Shown: in pieces, positions 55,247 through 64,000 of the stretch
Numbering within the stretch: position 1 is the stretch's first letter
Layout of the letters: each line of letters begins with the position of its first letter
NCBI GenBank assembly: GCA_033030425.1
Contig: JAUFSD010000024.1
Location: 62,001 to 126,000 of the forward strand
Source: Verpa conica
Lineage: Eukaryota; Ascomycota; Pezizomycetes; Pezizales; Morchellaceae
DNA: 64,000 nt
Direction: 5' to 3'
The notes under the pieces: model-generated
The model's input: the letters and a program-made list of their open reading frames with translations, nothing else
Told to the model about the DNA's origin: nothing
Database searches by the model: none
Position numbers and translations under genes: made by a program

Positions 55247-55613
55247 GTGGTACCCATCTTTCTATGGGTGATTACTTGTAAGACATTAGATGAAACTGAC
55301 CGTTTTCGCGTTAAACAACCAGTACGCTGTATCATGAGCCATCACTCGTCTACCATCGGCTGAATTTTCAGCGTATAGATAAATTGATTATAATAGGGTT
55401 TTTAGAACCTTTAGGATATCACAGGTGGCTAGAGAATTAATATCCTAGCCACCCTTACCTCTAATTGAGTTCATAAGCTCATAAACCACTTCCTCAATTA
55501 TACTACACTGAAATTATGTTCCCACTAACGTGCCAGCTTTTAAAGTACCCTTGATTAGGTCATACTCAATAAATAACGCCTTCATTAAAACAAAAATCAT
55601 CACATCTCTAGAG

Positions 55614-58014
55614 CTAAGATCTAGAAACAGCTTTTAATACATAATCCCCACCCTCCAAATCTGTAAGCCAGAATCTGTCAAACTCATCACTCTTATACTT
55701 TACACTATAACTCTTCTTCATCACCGAACCCTTTTTCACCCATACCTCCAGCACCCCATCCTTCCCTCCTGTCGGGATTCCAATACTCCCAGTTGTTCCC
55801 GCAGGCGTGCTAACCTTTAGGTTGAACGTATTACGCGTACGAGTCCACGCAGACGTAAAAGTGCCAAGTGATGTCGAAAACCCCGCATCAGCAGATTTGA
55901 GGTCTCCCGGTTGGGGAGAAATCAACCAAGTGTTTCCAGACTCAGTCAGGAGTTGGATACCGGCAATAAACGTCTATGAACTAATATCAGCACTAACCCC
56001 TATAATTATAACGATTAACTGTACTAAAGACCTACCGTCATAGTGCTTGTAGGCCCAGTAGCCCAACCATGCGCATGAGAGATCCTCGCATCGTTGTTAT
56101 ACGGCGCGTAGTGTAATTCACCCGTAACGCTGTACCCCTCTATGAAAGTGGAGTTAGTCATCCTTGGGTCGTCTAGCATGAAATCACCCCACATGAGCCT
56201 CATGAGGTCTAAGGCGTTTTGGGTATTATTCGCGATGAAGTGAGCCTCAAGCTCGAACCCTGATATGAACGGCGAGACTGCATCAAGTGCCTCTGGCGCC
56301 GGTGCTCCGTAGTCCCCCCACCTATTGCGGAGAGACTCCGAGATGGTGATTGCGCGCTCAGCCGGCGCAACGCCTGCCTTAATCGCCCACACATTACCGT
56401 CTTGGGGGTGCAGGGTTGTATCTGTTTCGTTATCCTTGTAGAGACCCGCGCTGGCGTCCCAGAGGACGGTGTTGACAGCAGACTTGATGTTGACCATGTA
56501 TCCACTATAGTCTTCGATAACAGAGCTATCGTTGAGTATCGTAGCAAGGTTTATACCTAAGCCCAGAGTGTAGTAGAGAATCGAGTTCCCCTCGATGTTG
56601 TAGCTCCCCAACCAGAAGCGGAGCCAATCGGCGCTAGAGGTGATGTTGGCCATGCCACTAGAGTCAATCTGGGAGACACTCCATTCCATGGCGAGTTTCC
56701 AGGCGTCCCATTTGCCTTGGAGGTACTCAAGATCGCCGGACCAGTGGTAGTAATCTGCAACACCGATCAGAGTGTAGAGGTGGTAGGTAAACGAAATAAT
56801 TCCTGCTTCGCTGAAGGGCACCCCGGCATATGGGAGAACGCCGTTTTCGAGCTGTAGTACAAAGAGGGAGTCGAGGGAGTTGGCGGCGGAGATGAGGTCA
56901 AATGTTGATACTGCTAATCCAGGGACCGCGATAGCCTATTTCTGTTAGAACGTGTACAGTCTATTTGATGGTAGATATTATTTAATAGCAGGCAAGAGCC
57001 TCGATCCAATAAGTGGCCGGCCACTTCTTGGTCTAAACCCTTGTCTACCACTAGATAGTATTCGTCTTTTACCGTGAAGGACGATAATAGACTTGAAAGG
57101 TGACAAACCATGTCTCCAGCCCAAACAAGGCGGTCTCTTTTTGCGCCATCAGAAAGAGCTGAGCTTCCATTCGTTATGGTATAGTTATAACTAGAGTGGG
57201 TTAGGGTTAATTCTAGGATTTATAGAATTTATAGATATCGTTTACTACTTACTACCACGGGAGAGTTCCATTCACAACAGTATCTCTTTCAACTACCCCG
57301 AAATATATGAGCGAATTACCGCGGGTGGGGTCGATAGTGACAAGTTGGTTTGTGTAAGCACCCGCGTACCAGACCCTAGAACAAATAAGACAATCTATAC
57401 TATTGAGCCCGCTGAATAAAGGCTTACCGGTTAAGTTGCTCATCATCACAATGGAACCACCCAGTATAGTTCTGCAAGGAATTATCCTCCCAGTGCGGCA
57501 TCGCGGTGAAGTAAACATAGGCATCACTGATCTCCACAGCTTCACCTGCAACAATACTTAGATACCTAAAGCCGCCCCTCTCCCTCTCGAACGGTGCTGT
57601 ATAGCTGCCAGCGCCGTCAATCTGGAAAACCAATGGCTCATCCAAGCCCGCGTCTGCTGTAGCATCACACGCCTCGCCTGAAATCCACAGTGAAGATTCA
57701 GAAAATGTTACATTGACGGATTTGGCTGTCACCGCGTCAGAGTCCCCTACAACCAGGGTAACCCAGCCAGCAATGTTTTTGCCAAAATCGTAGGTAACCG
57801 AGGAATTGGCAGTGAGGAAAAGGGACTCCGAGGGTGAAGATGAAGAGGCTAGTAGATTGGACTCGCCAGAGACCGTGCCATTCGTGCCGTAGACGGAGGT
57901 AGGGCGGACTACTCGCGAGGGCGGGGCGAGGATGTACTCCTTGTAGGGGATTTCAGCTATCACGGAGCTTGCAAAAGCCAGTACCGAAAGAGAGATCTCT
58001 GGAATCCAACGCAT
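55614..58014 (-). CDS. Secreted alpha-L-rhamnosidase-like glycosidase (GH78), 683 aa
   Basis: Five exons, 58014-57428, 57375-57253, 57190-57109, 56935-56036 and 55973-55614, sum to 684 codons. The start at MRWIPEISLSVLAFASSVIA gives a signal peptide. An N-terminal beta domain is followed by the (alpha/alpha)6 catalytic core, marked by DGAKRDRLVWAGD (residues 250-262), the acidic-Arg-Trp block around the GH78 active site, and by YYHWSGDLEYLQGKWDAWK. A C-terminal beta domain (DLEGGDYVLKAVSRS) ends the protein. Such enzymes release terminal rhamnose from plant pectin and glycosides outside the cell. The third intron is long (173 nt, 56936-57108). An upstream in-frame Met at 58164 exists but lacks a signal peptide. 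Substrate specificity within GH78 cannot be read from sequence. Confidence 0.85.
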
Positions 58015-60452
58015 CTTGTAGGTGAGCTCCGACCTGTGAATGGCCCGATATTTGCAACGTGCGACAATGGCATCTTTATAGTTGTTGACCTGTATCTCTA
58101 GAGGGGGGGATAACTTGTTACTCGAAAGGAGGCGAAAGCCAAAGTCTGTAGTGTCGTAACACATCTCCGGTGCTTGGCATCATCACCATCCCAACCCTGA
58201 TCCTCGGCCCCCCGCAATTCCCCCACAACTTCCCCACAACTTAGATACCCCTGGCCAACCCGAACTCCGATAGCCCTAAGGACCTCTAGTTATATCCTAT
58301 TGATCACTACCGCTTGCCCATCATTCCTGTTCTCGGGCTTTCGGTGTGAATATTCCCGGAGACGAACTGACAAACACCTTCGTAATCGTTTAGCGTACTC
58401 GTCTCCGCTCGTTGGCAAAAGACCTAGATTTCATATAGCGGTGGTGGAAACTTGACCCTGTGCGGTGCGGAGATAAGACCGATGCGGGGCATTGCTTGTA
58501 CGGTGTGTTTAGCGAAACGTGAGGCTCATCACTACCACTACGTAACCCTAATTGCAGCAGAACATGCAAAGACTTAGGTATGAGATCGATACTCGGTGTA
58601 ATTTTGTATCGATAATGGCGAGGGATACGTCACTACATCTAGAAAGCTATCTTGGTGCCGAGGCTTCTCCTGTCACGTAGCATTTGTCAAAGCACTCAAA
58701 CGCCATATAAACTATGTAAATCTAAACCCTTTTAAAAAAAAACACCGAGGCCCAGCGATGGTAACTGATGTAGAAATACTACTCTAGTGGTCAAACATAG
58801 ATGTACATACGGGGGAGATATGCTTTGAGGGGAACAACGTTTATCCTTAACTGCCTAAAAGAGTACATGCACTCTTACAAATAGTACCAACTAGAGCATA
58901 GTCTATATGATAGAAACCCTGTTACATAAGTTAGGGCACCATAGGGCAAGCGGAGTATCTTCGGCAAAACCACACAATATACTCTTTAAGCGTCCTGTGT
59001 AGCGCATCATGGATCGAGTCCCGGAAATGGGTAAATTAAAATAATTACTCCGACCTGCAGTAGGGGATATTGCCAAGACTATAAAGAGGCACTACTACAT
59101 TAATAAAGTACCAGTGTTAGAGCAAGAGAGTTAAATCATCATATATCACTCGGGCTTCAGTTCTACTTCTTTCTGTATGAATGAATGAATGAATTTATCA
59201 TTTAAGTAACTACTTTCTGTAAATAGCTGCCTAATCAGGTATAGAGTATGTCACAGATAGGTACCATCAGGTGAAAATGAGGCACTGTATTAAGTCTATG
59301 GGAAGCATTTAGAACCCTGGCTTAAGCTAACTACGGTCTAATACCGAGGATATATAAAATGGTATACAGGGGATAAATAGGTTCTTGAGCCTTATAATAC
59401 TTCAGTTCCGCTTATTGACCGTAGAACATATCCAAATCAGCTAGATAAAAAACACAAATCTTATTCAAGGATGTCAATCTATACTCATGGAATACGGTAT
59501 CCAGACACACGACGAGGTAGTGTATAAGAACACAGGGCCCAGGAAGTTCGACCTCATAATGGATCTAATGAAGTATAAAGTAATGAAGAATCAGCACCCA
59601 TCTATTAGCTAAACAACGATCTAGTATCATTAAGGATTCTAAAGAGGGAATAATTCCCCTTCTATTTCTCGTACTCAGTCGACTGACATATAATAATAAC
59701 TACAAGCTATCTTAAAGCATAAACATAACCAGTCCTTACAGAAAGAAAAAAAGAAAAGAAAAACACGGAATAGCACCTATATAAGTCCTCCATAATAGCC
59801 CAGATTTATAAGGGGAAAGGAAAAGAAAAAAAGCAAAAGAAAGATATAAAGAAACCTATTCATCTTTCTACCATTCCGGACTATTAAATTAAAAATGGGA
59901 CAGATAATTCCCCCATGGGACGGTTTTATACACCCCGCTTGGAAGCCTACGCAAGCTAAAGAAAGATTCCACAAGCAGAAAAATAGATCCTATGGTATAA
60001 ATAATAATCGTGTGGTGGAAAGCGATGAAGGATGTAGTGGGGGGTAATGGAAGAAGTAGTGACGGCAATGGAAAGCGATGGAAGTCAATGAAAGACACCC
60101 CACTGCAGCTCCTGCAGAGCCCTGGAGCTAAACTTACTCAAGGAACATAAAGCCACGTTCGAACATGGTGGCTATGCCTCATTAATTATCACACCAGCAA
60201 GGATATGAATCTTAAGCATCAAATCAACCAACCCAGTATGAACCTAAGACTTGTTACTTTAATATATTATTGGGTATATATCTCGACACCAGGTATACAA
60301 CGTGCCGTTTTTTTTTTAAAAAAAAAAAAATTTCTCATCCCAAGAGATCCATTAACAAATATTCATGATGAAAGAATTGAGTAGAAAAAAAAACCCAATA
60401 ATAATATACCGTCCACAAAAGTATGACGAATAAATCACTTCCCTACCATAAC
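58015..60452. other. Gene-free stretch with GAAT array and A/T runs
   Basis: No gene is supported. It contains a short GAAT array at about 59176-59193, similar to those at 23342 and 23942, and an A/T homopolymer dyad at about 60307-60331. Its left part must hold the rhamnosidase promoter; its right end is the 3' side of the DUF6589 gene. Confidence 0.4.
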
Positions 60453-63400
60453 CTACAATCCCCAATCAAATCCAAAATCTGGCGCAAAGAATAGATTCCT
60501 CCTCTTCCATTCCTTTTCTCCTTCCACTTGCTCTGGTTCCTCCGCCTCATCAATGATACCTTCCTCCCCACCCGCAACACCAGGAACACTCGCTGCCAGC
60601 GCATCACCTCTTTTGCAGAACTCTTCCAAGAACCCACTCGCCCTGACTTTCTCCTCTCCATTCGCTAATAGATGTTCCACCCTAAAACTCGCCTTCCTTC
60701 CCGCCACCCACTCCCCAACCCGTCCCTCCCGAAGCTCCTTCACTAGCTTTGGGATCTCTTTGTCAGGGTCTACATTCTCCGCTGGACTCTTCCATTGATT
60801 TGCTGTCCTCGGTGCTGTCCCCAGGGCTTCCTCGGCGTTCCGGACAACTTTAGAGATGGTTCTGATATTCGGCGTCGCGACCTCACGGAAGAACTCATAC
60901 TTCGGATTATCGCGCAAATCAAATACCGTTTTTGTCTGCCGTAGGAGTTGCTTCATTGCAAAATCAGCTTCCTGGTACTCACCTGATACTTTTGCGGCAG
61001 CCGGATGAGATGAAAGAACTGGATATGCTGCACCAGCAGGTTTGGGAATTATCATGGATCCGAGGATGGCTTTCCGAAGCTCGGGGGACCATTCATTCGT
61101 TAGCCCTGACACGAGGTCTAGCAGTTCCCTGGCCATCCTCTGGGATCTTGGAGAGGTAAGGGATTGGAAGGCTGTTGCGAGCCAGGTTAGGATATGGAGG
61201 AGGTTGTCTATTGATGATGAGGCGATGCATTCCAGCAGCGAGAAGTAGACAATTGAATGTTGCATTAAAAGCATGTGATTCTCAAAAACCTCATCCCTGT
61301 TTGATGCGTCGGTAATTGATTGGTACGCTTTGACGGTCTCAGGGTCGAGATATGTATCGTAGACTTTCGTGATGATATCAAGAACTTCCTGTTTAGTCTT
61401 TGGACCTGATTCGCGGATTTTCGTCACCGTAAGGATAGAGTCGATCAAGTGCGACTCGAGGGAGTGGAGCAGAAGGCCTTCCGCATATTGGCCCGTTACC
61501 GAGAACCCAAAAATGAGGAATTTACGATTCATGATCTGCATATGATGGCAGAGACTAGTGAGATCTTTGTCATTCGGCTTCCCGTAGTGCTGCTTCAACA
61601 ACTCGAGAAGGAAAGATTGTCGGATATCAAATAGCTGTAGCACAGGGTGTATATTATGCAAGACAGAGTCTGCAGGTGCCGAATTACGTGCAGATTTCAG
61701 CCCTTGAATTGTTTCAAGATTGCCTGCCCAGATCCAGAGACGATCGCCGGGATCAGGGCCTTTCAGGTGTTTCGTCTCGAAGCCCAAGTATTCCGTAACG
61801 AGCTCCAAAACAGACATTTGTTCTTCAGGCTTTTTAGGATTGACACGCTTCATACTCGGCATTGGGAATAGATCTTCCTCTGATACCTGCGTTGACCCAT
61901 TCTTCACTTCAGTCTCGGAACCGTTCTGGGCCGTCTGAACTGCTTCTGCTGCCGAGACATTACCGGAAGTAGCCGTTGGGCCTGTAGTAACTATCTCGCA
62001 TACTTCATCCTCTGCTATAATCTCCTCAACCTTTGGCCACATCCGTTTCATTGCCCGCCATACACTGCGTCTTGCTTGGTTTTTCCAAAACGCCTTCCCG
62101 TCCTCATCAGCAAGTAAAAATCTCGTCCCATCATCTGCACCCCCACCCGCAGGGCCAGAAGCCCCCGGATTAGCACTCCCAGGCCATGTTGGTCCTGAAG
62201 TTACGCTTGGTGTTGGGGGTGCATAGTAGAAATCACCGTTGGGGGCTGGAGTAGGCGCATCATAACCGGGAGTTGTACTATATGCAGAGTTTGAGAATTG
62301 ATACCCGTAGAAGGCTGCCACACCAGAACTAGGACCCGCGCCGTTACTACTGAATGGGCCGGCAGAGGGCGGGTCTTTGGCAGCAGGTGCAGGTGTGAGG
62401 GCCACAGGGAAAAACTTCTCACGACGGAATGAGGACGAGGTTTTTATCATTCCCTTAGTCAAGACTGGGGTTGAAGCGGGGAGCCTGATAATAAATGGAA
62501 TAGTAGCACATGGCGCAAAGTTGTCAGCCCGGAGATGATCTTTCGGTGAAGGATGGTAGGTGGCCTGCGATATTACAAAGGCTCTTTTTCCATGCAGAGG
62601 ATCTGGGTTCGCCGCCTCCGGGACAGTGGCTTCCGCTGAGGGAAGTGATTTTCGTTTTGCAGATCTGGAATTGACTCTGGGGGCGCCAGGGCCACGGACC
62701 TGGAGGTCAGATCCACCGAGTTCTGCACGTAATTTCTTTTTTGTGTCGTCACCGATAACCCGCAATACTAATCGTTAATCGTTAGCCCAACGTCCACCCC
62801 TAACCCTCACTAAGAACGAATTGAAGCACAAACCGTTATCGCCAATGACTTTCCCTTCGCTACCCACTCCCAATGTACGTAGAGAGTTCAATGGCCCTTT
62901 CCGAACCCCTTGAGCATACAAATAGAGTCCCAACCACTTCTGGAACTTATTCCTGACCTGAGAACTCGCCAGTAGCAAAAGCATTATCGTGACAGTCAAA
63001 GGCGGGTTCGCAGACGACGTACCCACGGCCCCAGGCCCAGGATCCACTTTCCTCCGCTTCGGCGCTGGCTGCTGCGGCTGCTCATCGTTCTGTGCCGAGG
63101 CAGCAGATTGTGCAGCTTTCGCCTCGACTCGTTCGCGATCGGATGAAGACAGGGTCTCTAGGAGGCGCCATAGCAGTGGGGCTTTCCGCTCGCATTGCCG
63201 TTGTACCTTGACAAGGTCGAAGTTCTCGAGACCTTCCTTGAGAATCTCACCAGTCGTTCGTCCGCGGGATTCGGTAGAGTTGGCGCGCACATCGACGTTG
63301 ATCTATATAGACAACAGCTTTCTCAGAAAAAATAAATAATAATTCGAGTAGGTAGGTAGGCAGTAGAAAGATACGCGCGCACATATTTTTCTTCTTTTTC

Positions 63401-64000
63401 TCTTTTTTTTTTTTATAAGGGAAAAAAAAAAAAAAAAAAAAAGATATCCGCACGGAACCTAGGTAAAGAGAGAAAGAGAGAAGAGGGAACGAACGCCGCC
63501 CTTGACGAGTCCCGAGTCAAATTCATCCTTGAATACGCCACCAGCCCACGACACGGCAATCTCATCGCCCCCGTTCTCCCTTGCGCGCTTCGAGGCCATG
63601 AATATTTCGAGAAGGGACTTGATGCCGCCATGGGTGTAGAATAGGCTCACACGCCGGCGAACAGCGGGGTCTTCGCTTGTGAATAGGTGCACGAGAAAAT
63701 CTGATATAGAGGTGAAGCCGAGAGGTTTGAGAGAGTCCAGGACCGAGAGGAGACGGAGCGGTTCAGGCGACTGGGCGGTCACGGGCACGGCAGGTGGGGG
63801 ACCTTGTGCCAATAGTGGGGGTGGAAGGGGCCCGGGCGGTGGACGCACGGGAGGCGCAATGAGTGGGACGTAATACTGCTGGTGAAGATGATGCTGCTGT
63901 TGCTGAGGAATATGCTGCTGCGATATATGTTGTTGGTGCTGCTGAAGAAGCGCCTGCTGGTGTTGCTGCTGCTGCTGCTGGTGCTGCTGCTGCTGCTGGT
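60453..64000 (-). CDS. DUF6589 protein with glutamine-rich N-terminus, 5' end beyond window
   Basis: Visible exons are 64000-63495, 63302-62864 and 62767-60453; the last two sum to 918 codons in phase. The N-terminal part is Gln/His-rich (CAG repeats at the window edge) and then proline-rich. Next come LRLLSVLDSLKPLGFTSISD and GLYLYAQGVRKGPLNSLRTLG, typical of proteins with DUF6589. A disordered Pro/Ala/Ser region follows, and then DUF6589 itself: GDRLWIWAGNLETIQGLKSA, FDIRQSFLLELLKQHYGK, ELLDLVSGLTNEWSPELRKA and a conserved final helix (PNIRTISKVVRNAEEALG). The domain has no known activity; it is multi-copy in many fungi and often near mobile DNA, so a transposon origin has been suspected. 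The 192-nt intron (63303-63494) contains a poly-A run. Confidence 0.75.
63968..64000 (-). repeat. CAG trinucleotide array coding for polyglutamine
   Basis: On the coding strand CAG codons are interrupted by CAC and CAA, giving Gln runs with single His residues. The array continues past the window edge. A related looser Gln/His stretch occupies 63885-63967. Confidence 0.85.

Noticed and set aside
60307..60331. T/A homopolymer dyad as a possible terminator.
   Set aside because: Rho-independent terminators do not apply to fungal nuclear genes; it is probably simple sequence.

Overview
This window is nuclear DNA from a filamentous ascomycete fungus. The genes have many short introns (mostly 44-75 nt) with GTA/GTT donors, CTAAC/CTGAC-like branch sites and TAG/CAG acceptors. 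The gene content (TRANK1-like helicase, ankyrin-CorA protein, UNC93-like transporter, cytochrome P450, berberine-bridge-like oxidoreductase, GH78 rhamnosidase, rvt reverse transcriptase, DUF6589 protein) is typical of Pezizomycotina. Low gene density and many nested transposons would fit a repeat-rich lineage such as Pezizomycetes, but that placement is only a guess. No rRNA, CRISPR or convincing tRNA gene was seen.

Layout. 1-2983 (-): 5' two thirds of a TRANK1-like superfamily 1 helicase that runs off the left edge. 2984-7110: gene-free DNA with two MITEs, one of them nested. 7111-13411: a zinc-finger-like gene (+) split by an intact, very young Ty1/copia retrotransposon (7512-12254, element on -). 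13412-17126: gene-free, with three TIR elements. 17127-18561 (-): an intact paralogue of the split gene. 18562-28165: gene-free repeat region holding nested TIR elements, a degenerate minisatellite, a diverged segmental duplication that carries a relic of the CorA gene, fold-back elements and retroelement 3' ends. 28166-31515 (-): ankyrin-CorA gene.

34235-46475 is an island of secreted, oxidative and transport genes: FAD-linked oxidase (+), P450 (+), secreted chitin-binding protein (-), 4.3 kb without genes, then a 21-exon UNC93-like transporter (+). 46962-49326 (-): orphan multi-exon gene. 50196-52871 (+): intronless rvt-type reverse transcriptase, with both catalytic motifs kept and no transposon context. 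53037-54248 (-): F-box/ankyrin protein. 54521-54785: SINE-like element. 55614-58014 (-): secreted alpha-L-rhamnosidase. 60453 to the right edge (-): DUF6589 protein with a glutamine-rich N-terminus.

Most multi-exon models were joined by hand. For the P450, oxidase, UNC93, rhamnosidase, ankyrin-CorA, zinc-finger paralogue and split zinc-finger genes the summed exon lengths are exact multiples of three with no internal stop, which is strong internal support. The oxidase and P450 could share a pathway, and the transporter or the secreted enzymes could serve uptake or defence, but nothing in the sequence proves a functional cluster.
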